Assembly (NCBI GenBank): GCA_905250885.1 | Contig: CAJNOQ010003436.1 | Span: 1 to 20,270, forward strand | DNA from: Didymodactylos carnosus | Lineage: Eukaryota > Rotifera > Eurotatoria > Philodinida > Philodinidae | Reading direction: 5' to 3' | DNA: 20,270 bases | Shown here: piece after piece, positions 1 through 11,300 of the stretch | How positions within the stretch are numbered: the stretch's first letter is position 1 | Layout of the letters: each line of letters starts with the position of its first letter | Notes under the pieces: model-generated | Database searches by the model: none | What the model was told of the DNA's origin: nothing | Seen by the model: the letters and a program-made list of their open reading frames with translations, nothing else | Position numbers and translations under genes: made by a program

Positions 1-120
1 AAAATCGTCGTTGATTTTCTGTATAATCGATTCATGTTTTTGGTAAATCAACGGCAATTTTACAGAAAATTAGTTTGATTTTTACAGAAAATCAATTTGC
101 ATTTTATGAAAAACGTAAAA

Positions 121-145
121 TTCTTGAAAATGTGATTTTCAAGAA
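121..145. repeat. 10-bp perfect hairpin
   Basis: TTCTTGAAAA (121-130) pairs exactly with 136-145 around a 5-base loop. It sits in an AT-rich stretch that also repeats TACAGAAAAT. Confidence 0.6.
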
Positions 146-904
146 AGTAGAAAATCATCGATGAATTCGTATGTGGACAAATTGAAAATCGTTTTTTATT
201 TTATATAACTTATTTTCCACTTTACAGTGTGGACAAACATCGTGTTTTTATTGTTCTCATTTTAAACGAGATATGCAGCAAGATAGTGTAATATAGTCTT
301 TAAAGTTTTACAAACTAACTTAGATTTTTTTGTACATCCCCAACGGACAGAGAAAAAATCTCTAGTTTAATAACATGTTTCTTTGATGGAACTCGAGTAT
401 CGCTTCAGATACTAGACATTATACTATTTCCTTTTAATAGTAGACAGTCATTATCGAAACAGTATCTGTTGAATAACTCACGAGTCTGCACGGATTAAAA
501 TAAATATTAAGAATTCGTCTGTTTCTCCATACCGAGCTGCACCCATGTCAAATTTTTTTCACGATTTCTGCAGAAATGTGCGTTTTTTGGTACCTTTCTG
601 GCAGCTTTAACGCAACACCAGAAAATACATGGTTCTTATATACGTTTTCTTGCGCTATATTTTACCCTGTAACATTAAATAAGAAAACGATAGCTTTTTG
701 TCTTTTATTGCAGAAGCTTTGTTTTGGGTTATAATTCGATATAATATATAATTCGAAAAAGCGGAATAATGATATAAGCGGTCCTTTTCCACTGAAAATT
801 TACTTAGAGATTTCTATAAGTAACTCCTCTTAGCTTCAAGGAGAACGATGACGGTGAGACGATCCACGGAACAAGCCGTGAGAGTTGTCTATGACATATC
901 AAAA
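146..904. other. Non-coding AT-rich stretch
   Basis: I see no gene, RNA or clear transposon end here. Short open frames near 848-1400 have no recognisable domain and overlap repeat copies, so I do not call them genes. Confidence 0.5.
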
Positions 905-959
905 TCACGTAACATACGATGCAAAAGCAGTGGACACAAATGCCAACGGTCATGTCTCC
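905..959 (+). repeat. 55-bp inverted duplicate, copy 1
   Basis: It matches the reverse complement of 2579-2633 at 54 of 55 bases, while the flanks are unrelated. In both copies one open frame reads H-V-T-Y-D-A-K-A-V-D-T-N, then N-G-H-V-S. No complete gene was found around either copy. Confidence 0.8.
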
Positions 960-1168
960 AGAGAAGCGACCCTCGAGATTTTCACATATTCGGAATCAGC
1001 GCGACGAGTTACGTTGTACGGCGCAAAGATCTCGTCGGGGTCCCGACACTTTTTGGACTCGGATTCTCCACTGTGGATTTTCACGGTATATTACACTATA
1101 TGCAATAGTAGACATCAACAATGCCGCTGTTCTCCCGTCCTCTTTTATGTTTCATTTTTCTTTGCTTT

Positions 1169-1299
1169 GATGTTTTTTCTTTCTATGCACACTATAGAGA
1201 CAGATATAAAGCAAGAAATGGAGAAAAGAACAAATTTTATCGTTTTATCGAAAAGAAGGATTCTGCTCACTATGAAATTAGTGTTTATTCTCGCAACTT
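1169..1299. repeat. 131-bp direct repeat, copy 1
   Basis: It matches 1769-1899 at about 124 of 131 bases with no gaps, exactly 600 bp apart. One frame reads R-D-R-Y-K-A-R-N-G-E-K-N-K in both copies, but no gene structure supports coding. The two copies could be ends of an element or a segmental duplicate. Confidence 0.85.
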
Positions 1300-1768
1300 C
1301 CCAGATTAAAAAGTTAACAAATTTGAAGGGACCCCTCTCCAGTTTTTCTGCCAGTTTGTGGTACACGACCTGTATCCTATACCATGCTATTTTTTAGAAA
1401 AAGATACCGTTTAGTTTTTTAGTTATAAGGCTGCTAATATCACAGCTAAATGCATGAAAAAGTAGGTATCTACGTCAATATAAATGCCAAATGAATTTTC
1501 AGAGAACTTTCTGAACTACCATGACTTTCCGGCTTTTTCTTCGGGCCATGATAGTGAGAGATAATGTACGTAAAACAGAAATAAAAATAGTTAAAAGGCT
1601 GCTATTATCCATAGTCAGTATCTTTTCGAAACAGCTATTAATAATCAGTGAATAAAAGTATTAAATGATGAATAATAACTACTCATCCATTACCGTTATA
1701 TTCATCATTGTATAACGAAGCATTCATGCCTATATAATCCACGCACTAGTTCAGCTAAATGAAACCTC

Positions 1769-1899
1769 GATGTTTTCTTCTTCTATACACGCTATAGAGA
1801 CAGATATAAAGCAAGAAATGGAGAAAAGAACAAATTTTATCGTTTTATCGAAAAGAAAGATTCTACTCACTATGAAATTAGTGTTTATTCTCGCAACTT
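1769..1899. repeat. 131-bp direct repeat, copy 2
   Basis: This is the second copy of the block at 1169-1299, in the same orientation. It is followed directly by a hairpin at 1903-1941. Confidence 0.85.
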
Positions 1900-1902
1900 A
1901 AC

Positions 1903-1941
1903 TAGGTCCATCGAACCTGCCGGGCGTGTTCGATAGACCTA
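1903..1941. repeat. 14-bp hairpin after the direct repeat
   Basis: TAGGTCCATCGAAC pairs with GTTCGATAGACCTA (one mismatch) around a loop of about 11 bases rich in G and C. It abuts the second copy of the 131-bp repeat. Confidence 0.65.
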
Positions 1942-3257
1942 CTTGTGATACTGTTAGCAGAGCATCGCATGAAGATTTAAGGTAACTATACGAGGAATAT
2001 GTTATACATGAAAAATGACGATCTTTTCTTGCGTTTTATCGTAAAACTTTTTGTTTCTGCAAGAAAACGGAGAAGAAAATTCATGTGTGTGATGTTACGT
2101 CTGACACGAAAATCTTACTATAGGTTTTTGCAAAACAACGGACTTGAATTTTTACAATTTTCTGCAAAAGAAAACTCTCGAAATTTTGACATGGGTAGTA
2201 AAGAAGGGACAAAAAGTTCATTTTGCATTAGGAAAAAGAAAGAAGATATTATAACAAAGATAACATCATACATACTAAAGTGAAAAAAAAAGAATAAAAC
2301 ATAATAATCGTGTTGACTCCAATAAATGAAATCAAAAACGATTATAGTTATTGTGAAAACAATCGGTGCAGAACTGAGTCAAAGGTGAAAGTTTTTTTTC
2401 ACAATTTAGTGTATTGTGTCTTTACATTATCGAATGCTTTTTAGACGTTGCAAAGTTTTATCGAGAGACCTAAAGTATTCGATGTTTAGACTCATGAACT
2501 TTGTTATAGATAAGTTTTAGACTCCAGGCTATGCTCTGTTAAATAAAATATATGTAAGTCGTTGTAATGATGTTGGACGGAGACATGACCGTTGTCATTT
2601 GTGTCCACTGCTTTTGCATCGTATGTTACGTGAATTTTAAAAAGTTTTAAAGTAATATTTTGAGAACAGAAAACAAAATAACCGAAAAGAACATTATAAC
2701 CTTGATAACATGAGTCTTTTTCCTTCATTTTAAGTATACACCCATGTTCTGTGTCAGTCAATCGACACAGCTCTTTACATTATTATCTCTAAAAAAAACT
2801 CAATTCATATATAGGTCAACTTGAGTGTTATCTAGAAACTCAGCAAAAACGGCGAATATTAACTTTTTATTTTTTGCAGAAAAATGGTATGTATTCTTAA
2901 GAAATAATCTTCAACAGAATATATATAGTCTGGTAGAAAGTATATGAGATGATGACAAGACGCATGTGATCACCTCAACGAGTTGTTCTAGCTTTTCTAA
3001 ACTATAAATCAATGAGAATAAGACATAAAAGCGTTCATAAAACTGAAAGTTAACTTGTTAGGGTAGCCGCGTCCCGTGTTGTACAGGCATGCATTAGTAC
3101 AAAATAAGAGTATGTTTTTTCACTCCGAGAAGCTTTCTTGTAAGTTGTACATAAGTTTTGAAACCCAGATTTTTCTATACTTTTCAAAGCTACCTTAAAA
3201 AAATATTATTAGTGTGCTTCTGCATGATAGACTTGCAAATTTCTTTGTGATAAAACT
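1942..3257. other. Stretch without a recognised gene
   Basis: A 94-codon plus-strand frame (1999-2283) is Lys/Arg/Phe-rich and looks like chance in AT-rich DNA. Apart from the 55-bp duplicate (2579-2633), no repeat or gene is supported. Confidence 0.5.
2579..2633 (-). repeat. 55-bp inverted duplicate, copy 2
   Basis: This is the minus-strand counterpart of 905-959, differing by one base that changes Ala to Asp in the shared peptide frame. The surrounding 85-codon minus-strand frame (2504-2761) shows no recognisable domain. Confidence 0.8.
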
Positions 3258-3675
3258 TATCCCCATGACTCTTGAAGACCTATTTTTCTGGAAAACCATT
3301 TTTACAGAAACTCTAAAAAATAACCAAAACGTTCCTTAATAAGCCATGATTGTAGCCCGGAAATTTTTGATTAAAATGAGACGTCTCCCAACTCTACATG
3401 ACCTTTCTTTGCAAACTTATAGAATTTACATGAAAAGCCCCAAATTGATTTCGTCTTACGTCTGTAGTTTGGAGTTGAGAATGAACATTTAGGGCTTTCC
3501 TTGTGAATTCTATAACTTTGCAAAGAAAGGTCATGTAGAGCTGGGAGACCTCTCATTTTAATCAAAAATTTCCGGGCTACAATTATGGCTTATTAAGAAA
3601 CGTTTTGGTTATCTTTTTAGGGTTTCGGAAAAACGGGTTTTACAGAAAACCGGATCTTCGAAAGCCATGGGGATA
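3258..3675. mobile_element. 418-bp foldback element
   Basis: The two halves are inverted copies centred near 3450 (about 200-bp arms), with ends TATCCCCATG and its complement. A TA pair can be drawn as the target site (3258-3259 and 3674-3675). The central block AAAATGAGACGTCT also occurs in the 17144-17555 MITE. The minus-strand open frame inside reflects the palindrome, not a gene. Confidence 0.8.
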
Positions 3676-3765
3676 GGAGGTCCTTTTAGGCTTTTTACTA
3701 TCTCGATATAGGCTGTCGATTGATGTATGTTTGAAAGGAATGGGGATTGGATGGCTGAGAATGTT

Positions 3766-3956
3766 ACCCTAGTGAAAAACTTACTAAAATCTTACTAAGA
3801 TTTTAGTAAGGTTTCGCTTACATTTGTCTAAGATCTTAAACAAATCTTACTAAGATCGTGAGACCCGAAAATTCTAAGATTTTATAAGATTTTTCTAAGA
3901 TCTTAGGCAAATGTAAGCGAAATCTTACTAAGATTGTATTGTCTAAGACTTTTTCA
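3766..3956. mobile_element. Small palindromic element rich in CTTACTAAGATT units
   Basis: Ends (CCTAGTGAAAAA on the left, CCTGAAAAAG on the reverse strand at the right) frame inverted arms containing TTTCGCTTACATTTG. A 31-base perfect palindrome with one central base lies at 3780-3810. The element is non-coding. Exact borders and target site are unclear. Confidence 0.65.
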
Positions 3957-4365
3957 GGATTGGATAAGAATATATTAGGACCTTAATAGCAAGCAGAAGA
4001 ATAAGGTTTTTTAAATAATGTTTATTCGAGATTCACTGAAAATTTTTCAAGTTTTAATCCGCATTATCCAAGTTGAAGAATGAAGAGAAATTTCATATTT
4101 TCAGGTGTCCAACTATGGACCTTGACCTGCATGTACACTCTCTTAAAAATTGTTGAACACTTTCGAGACAGAAAGTACCAGCAGAGTCAGAAAGAAAAGT
4201 AAACTTATAATCACTCATATTTTCGGTCACTTATATAGATGAATGAGAGCAAGGTTCCCTCGCTACTAAGGTTCCCTCGTCAGTGCAATATGGTCTATTG
4301 TACTGTCTTACCTTTGCTCTACTATCTGTCCAATCAAAAAATCAAGTATCTATGATATTATTAAA

Positions 4366-5195
4366 GGATAAAGTAATAAATAAGCTCAGAAAAAGAGATA
4401 CTAGAGCTTGGTGTGTTTAGTTGGCTATAAAATGAGAGAAATAAGCTCAGTTGTAATAAAATTATACTTTATTTATATAAATAAGAGTTTTGAGCTCGAA
4501 AATAAATTTATACTCTGAAAAGATATAAATGAGCTCGGTTAATATTAATTTTATCGATAAAAAGAGAGAAATGAGCTCGATAATTAATTAATGAAAATTA
4601 ACTGATGATTTGTCAATAGCAAGGAGTGTTCCAGTAAAGTATAGTTCGACGAGACATTATGAAAGGACAGATTTAATTGAGAATGTATTGATGGAACATG
4701 AATGCAGATTTATTTGAGCATAAAACCCGATTTATACAAAATTAAAGCAAAGACTTGACAATGGAAATTAATTTTTGAGCTCAAATCTCAACCGAGCTCA
4801 TTTCAGTCAGCCCATGTCAATCAGTTCCACAGTCACCTGGGATAATAAGAGGAAAAGCGTCCAAAGAAGTTAAATTAGCTTCGACAAATGACTGAATATT
4901 AGTGAAAAACTATTGTAATCTAACATTTGTTTTGTTCTTGAACTTTTTTGTTGCTTATTAAATATCCTTTGCTATTGACACAATCATTAATTAATTTTCA
5001 TAAATTAAGTACCGAGTTCATTTCTCTGGTTTTATTGACAAAAATAAAACTAACCAAGCTCATTTGTATCTTTTCAGAGTATAAATTAATTTTTGAGCTC
5101 AAATCTCAACCGACCTCATTTCTCTCATTTTAAAGTCAATTAAACACACCGAACTCAAATATCTCTTTTTTCCGAGTTCATTTAATTTCGCGTCC
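4366..5195. mobile_element. Mutator-like foldback element with 9-bp target-site duplication
   Basis: The perfect 9-bp direct repeat ATTATTAAA flanks the element (4357-4365 and 5196-5204). Both ends start GGA and share imperfect inverted arms of about 250 bp (left to about 4625, right from about 4965). The arms are studded with ATGAGCTCGG-type units. The middle (about 4770-4810) holds another copy of a unit found in the right arm (5088-5127). No transposase is encoded, so it is non-autonomous. Nine-base duplications are typical of Mutator-like elements. It sits about 200 bp upstream of the CLN8-like ATG, so it could affect that promoter. Confidence 0.75.
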
Positions 5196-5398
5196 ATTAT
5201 TAAACATGTAGTACAAGAACGTTCTTTTATTCCATTAAAAGATGACTAAATCGGGAACAAAAAGTTATAAAAAAATATCTAAAATACGTACGTAGTTTGA
5301 GAACTTAAAAAAATAATTATTTTCTCGATTAACTATCACTAAATTGATTCTCAAAATCTTAGTTTTTCAAATGGAGTTTTTTCTATTAGACAATCACA

Positions 5399-8300
5399 AT
5401 GAATAGAACAACAATACCACAATCGGCCAAAACATTCTCTGACTCTCTTCCACTAATTGGTCTCAGTTACATATGTTGGCTGTCTTTGTACTTCTTCTCT
5501 GGTTGGATTTCAAACCTATTAATTCCAACAGTTCGGTAGGTACATGTGGATATTTTCAAATGATAAAAGAAAATGGAAATTCACAGAACTACTAAAACTA
5601 AATATTTTTACGTACTTTACTAATGTTTCCTAGCCTAGAAAGGATACGATCTTATCGATACAGTTTGTATACTAAACTTTTTTTATTTCGTAGAACGCTC
5701 ACAACAAAAGAACAGATGTTTTGGAAACTGGCTTATGTACGAGCAGTTTGTGGATTAATGGCAATATGGGGTAAAAAGGCTTACTTTAAGAAAGTTCAGG
5801 TAAAATGGAACAGGGCAATTCCATTGAGTTTCAGACGTCTTGTAAGGCTCATTTATATTTATAATTAAATAGCCTTATGCTCTCTTTGCAATTATGGCAT
5901 AAGAAACGTTACAAATCATCCTGAAGATGCACCTTGGTGACCAACATTTTCAATTTTTGACCAAAATCGGGATCAATATTGATCTATCCTTGTGGAAAAA
6001 AATAGTTGCACACAGTATTTTTAAGATATTTTCCTTACGAAAATATACTTTTACAAAAGTGGCCCCATATTCTGATAGCGCTTGAAATTCTCTACAATTC
6101 TGTATATTTATATCTTGTCTTGCATTTATTTGCAGAAAAATAAATTGAGTGCAATGACGGTCCCCACATTGTCAGATTCCCACGGACTGCATTTTGTTAC
6201 TATTTCTTCAACTTGCTTTTTAAATTTATCATCACTATAGAAATTGCTTTTTATAAAAGTAAATTATATATTCTGAAAGCGCCTAAAATTCTCTGTCATT
6301 CTATGTATTTATGTCTTGTCTTACATTTATTTGCTGAAAAATAATTTGAGTACAGCGAAGATACCCCCAATTGACAAGTACCAAAAAGGTGCATTTTTCC
6401 GCTACTTTTTTACGTTTTTTAGTTTTTTCCACACCATCTGTTCTAAAAGATTTGTTTGCAGACCACGAGAAAGAGCACATTCAGAAGTACAAAAAGAACT
6501 GACTTCTCACTTTTGCAACCCTTTTTTTTACGGAAATAGTAGCTACTATTTCCGGAGAAAAAAGGTATAATCCATATATCCACAAGTACCTAAATACACC
6601 ATTTGCAGCCATGTTGTTGATGCTATCCTAGTCATTTCAAAAACCGCTTTGAATCCTTGGAGAAACTTGAATTTATATTTTTTCAAAATTCCAATATATC
6701 TGCTATTTTAAAATGAGTCGAATTTTTTCATGAAAACATCATTGATATGGTAAATTTTCATCCTGATTCTAAATAAAGCATTGCTATGAAGACTTTATTC
6801 CATTTACAGGAAATTGCGAAGAAATTGTTCATTCAGTGTTTTGCATATATCTATATCTCCTTTCCATGTAACTCTTGGATGATTGAAGAAAGATACGCCG
6901 CAAAATTCTCAATGAAATCTCTGTTAATATGGTCTTCTACACACTATCAATCTGAAATGTTAGATTAAAAGTTCTTTAACATGAGGAAAACGTTCAAATT
7001 TGAAATTTGTTTTTCCTAGTAGAGTCATGATGATTCAGCATCTGATTTTGACGTTTCAATAACAAAATTAAAAATTAAGTCTAGAAACACAACTGATTGT
7101 TTGATAATATTTTTCTCTATAGGTACTTCTAGCTTTCATCTCACGAGGAAACATACGGACATGTCTGACTGCGTTAGACGGTAGACTACCACTGGTCCAT
7201 CGAATAAAAGTTTTAACTCTCTACTAATCTTGTGGACAGTGATATGATTTTTTCCATTTTTGCTACTTTTCAGTCGGAAGACTAGGCCTATAACTATCGA
7301 AGGAAGAGTCATGGGCTCGAATGCTTTTTGAGCACTTTACAATCTCGATATACTCTATCGATCCAGGTACGAATCATTAAGAACGGAGTCAGACATGTCC
7401 ATATGTTTCCGCGTCAGTACTTTGACGCCATTCCGTGAAACAATTAAAACTCAACAGGTTTTAGCTGACACTACATTTGATTTGAATAAGGACTGGTTTC
7501 GTACGTAAACATTTTTTGCTTGAGTATTCTCAGGAACATCTGAACTATCTTTTTCGAATTTACATGCAAATTCTAGCTACTTATATGTAGTGGACCATAC
7601 TGATTATGAATATCACAACTCACAACTCATAAAAGTGTATTTTAGGGTGAAAACAAAATTTTTAGTTTCAAAACATATCCATTCGAACATGTCTTAAGGT
7701 GAAGAATTTCAGTACAGATAAAAACGATAAACCGCCTTTCTCATTTTGAAAATAAACTATTTTCTAACAAGAGACGTTTCGTCTTTATTCAAAAGACATC
7801 ATCAGTAAAGTAGTGCCAATGTCATCCCAATGTACAAGGAAAGAAAACTATGTACATGTATAAAGAACGAACAAAACCAAATTCTGTTCCTTTTTTGCGT
7901 CTTACACTGTATGCTGACGCATCAACAAAAAAATGTTAAATACAAAGCTTTCTTGAGAAAAAGTTTACAAATACTAGTTAGAAAATAATTTATTTTCATA
8001 ATGAGAAAGGTAGTTTATCTTCTGCTATACTCAGTATAATTGCATTGATGTCACACATTAATTTTCTCCTCCTTCGAACTAATGAATAATTCATTATCGA
8101 GAAACGTATGGTTTTGTTTATAAAATATCATGCGCTAACCGAATCTGAAGGAATGAACCAGGCTTAAAGTGTTTTTGTATCCGGAATTAAGACAGATTTG
8201 TGCCCGCTTAAGACTTTTTATGCCCGGTTCGGGTACAAAAAAGTTGTTTTACACTTTTGTGCGTGGAGACAGATATGTACCCGGATTTGATCGATTTGTG

Positions 8301-11300
8301 CCCGGTTTGTGTGCGAGAAAATTGAATGGTAGACCATAAGTTATCCTGACAGATATTGCTTGTGACATACGTCTATATGTTTATGTACAAGATGCATAAA
8401 GTACTATACAGTTCAGAAAGAAACTTTCAACTAAAACTTACTTTAAACTATGGCTTGGAGAGAGTGGAATTTTGTAGAGAAAGTTTCTGATGACATTGAT
8501 ATGAAATCATTTATAAAACAAAATAATGTTTCAATAAAACGAACCGAAACAATAGCTCTTGGAAAAAAAGTAACATATCGATGTACTTAAGCTAGAAAAT
8601 ATCCGGAATGCGATTTTCAAATTCGTGTGATCTATTACAGTGATGAAAAAATTGCTGTTTCAACGTCTAGTAAACATAACCATGATAATAGGAAAACCAA
8701 GAAAAGTAGGAAATGCCTTGTCCGATGTTTAGCAGTTATGTTTACATATTCTCTCTGTTCTGTCTGTTTCTGACACTACGTCAGTAAATAAATGGTGATA
8801 ATAACCTTTCTCATTATTATTCCTAATCTAATTAAAACCGGGCACAAATCAATCAAATTCGGGCACAAATCTGCCTTAATTCCGGGCACAAAAAAATCTT
8901 TGTGCAATGAACTATCAAAAAAAATGTTCTTCTTGCTTTTACAGATCGAGAGGAATAAAATTACTGAATTTAGTCATACCCTACGATAACCTCGCTGTGG
9001 GCAATCACGCGGACTTTAGGTGAAAAACACGAAAGTACATTATTTCAAGATTTGAGTAGCAGGTCATTACTTCAACATACGCTTTATTTAATTGCTACGG
9101 GAAGTTGTTGTCTAAGTGCCGTCTTAAGTGAGAAAATCTTTATGGAAATTTTTCTTTAAAAACAGACCGATGAATATAGAAATATTCTTTCTCGCGAACC
9201 GAATACGGTAATCTCAACAATTATATCTAGTTCGAAACTACATCTCTCACTCTATCTATTCGTAAAAGAGAGTTTTCCCAGTATAAGGAACCGAGAAAAT
9301 ATTTGTGCTTCCTCCGGTAAGTATTTTCAGAAAACGTGGGTCCAGTAAAGCGAGGTTTCTATTTTTTTCCAAACGCCAAACTAATTGAAAATTTCAGGTG
9401 TTCTACTTCTATATATAAGACATCTACAGAAGCTAGCACAAAGATGCACGAAGGATTCTAAGCTGAGATTTAGGTTTTCCAAAACCCTTAGATTTTCGAG
9501 GTTTTTAATCTTTTTCTCCGCTTATAAGTAATTTTTTTACAAAAGTGACTACATATTCGGGCTCAGCGTGAAAAACTGCATCAAATGATCTGTCAGTTGT
9601 ATGTGTTAATGCAAAAAGTCGTTCGATTTTTTCATGAAAGGACAAGTTTGCAGAATTTCCGCAGGAATTTTGGCTGGGCAGGTGAACATGTGCCATTAAA
9701 GTGATACGAAAGCCTCTAAATACTATTTTTATAGGTTTTCGTATGTACTCTTTTCAATGCTATGATTTACTAGTTGAATCGTGTTTTTATCAGGGTTCTC
9801 TAAAGATCGGATCCCTGGAAAACTCGACTAAAAGTATTTTTGAACTTTGTGAATCCCACCATTGGGAAGAGTACATGCGAAACGTATAAAAATAGTATTT
9901 ACAGGCTTTTGTATCACTTCTATGGCACAGGTCCTAGTGCCTAGTCAAAATTGCCTACTGTGAACCAACAATCTACCGATGTTGAGTCCGGTCTTGCACC
10001 AAGCAGCTATCTGCCAAGAGACCCACTTTTTCGCGGATAGAGCAAAAATTTTTGTTTTTCGTTTCTAATTGTCCAGCTAAGAAAATGAGCAATTAATAAA
10101 ACAAGTCCAAAATATTTCAGTCTGAAAATGCTTTTTTCAAAAAATAGGCACTTCAATACTGTCGCGATTTCTGAAAAGTAAGGATTTTGCAGTGAGACCA
10201 GTATTTTGCAATGTTCTCCAAAACCGGCCGACCGTCTATAATGTTTTATATTTGATTTTACAGAAAGATTGGTTCCTCTACAAAATCACATATTCGAACC
10301 CAAAAATAAGTCACGTTGGCAAATATTAGAAAGAAAAGAAGATAAAAATCAATTTGTCGAAACCAACATTTTTTCAAATACTTTATTTATAAAAATGTGA
10401 CGTATTGTACCTCTAATCTAAATATTAATTTATTTTGTAGAGCTGGCAATTCTGCATCGATTAATATATACAGCAACTTATGAAGGAATTTTATACAACT
10501 TCGATTCCTCTTTGTCTTTAGACTCAAATTTTTAAAACCAGTTTTAAAAACTGTAATATTATAGTATCTTGGTCTGATTCCGAGATACTATAAAACATTT
10601 AAAAATCATAATCCTAACAGAAAAGGTCTTTTAGGTTGAAATATTCAGAAAAAGACAATTCGATGTTATATATATATTTCGCGAGTCAAAATCCTGAAAT
10701 ATTTGTTCATTGTAATACTGATTTTCTAATCCTTCTAATCTTTGTGAGGTTATTCCTTTCAGAATCGTTTTGCATCCAATGGTTAATAGCCAGAGAAGAA
10801 TGTAACTGTTACACACACTTTATTTCAGTAGATTCACAACTATATATAGTATATTTCAGCTACCGGAAGATCTCGTAGGAAAACTGGGAAAAACACATAT
10901 TGTACAAGAGAGAGAGAGAAGAATAGGAATGAAAAATACCCATGGGAAAGAGTGAACAGAAAGAGAAAACATACGTCATACAAAAGCAGAAGAGTGAATA
11001 CATATAACAGAAGAAGAGAAAGGGAAAATAACCATCGAGTGAAGAGACGAATATGTGTATTGAAAGATGACCACAGTTAATATGGGATTTTATACTTCCT
11101 AACATCTTCTTATCACATACTCGACTTCAGATGTTAGTTTCGTCGCTGCTATGCAGAGAAGAGCATGGTACTTAAAGTTTAGTGGGAATGATCCTAATAC
11201 GTATCTATGACTAAATTGCTTTTCTAGAGAAAAAATCCGGTTTGCTTGGTCTAGGGATGAATTGCTATCACCTCAACCTTTCTAACCAGGCAACGTTTTA

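Noticed and set aside
905-959. EF-hand calcium-binding loop in the D-T-N-x-N-G-H-V-S peptide
   Set aside because: The acidic residue needed at loop position 12 is missing in both copies and no paired EF-hand or helix is seen.
3371-3565. 64-codon minus-strand ORF
   Set aside because: It lies across the centre of a palindromic foldback element, so the open frame is a by-product.
8474-8495. CTGATGA followed by GAAA on the plus strand, hammerhead-like
   Set aside because: The stem between them is only about 3 bp and the site lies in the transposase-derived coding frame; probably chance.
10860-11105. 81-codon minus-strand ORF rich in Phe, Ser, Cys and Tyr
   Set aside because: It is antisense to a purine-rich low-complexity tract within intron 2 and has no recognisable domain.
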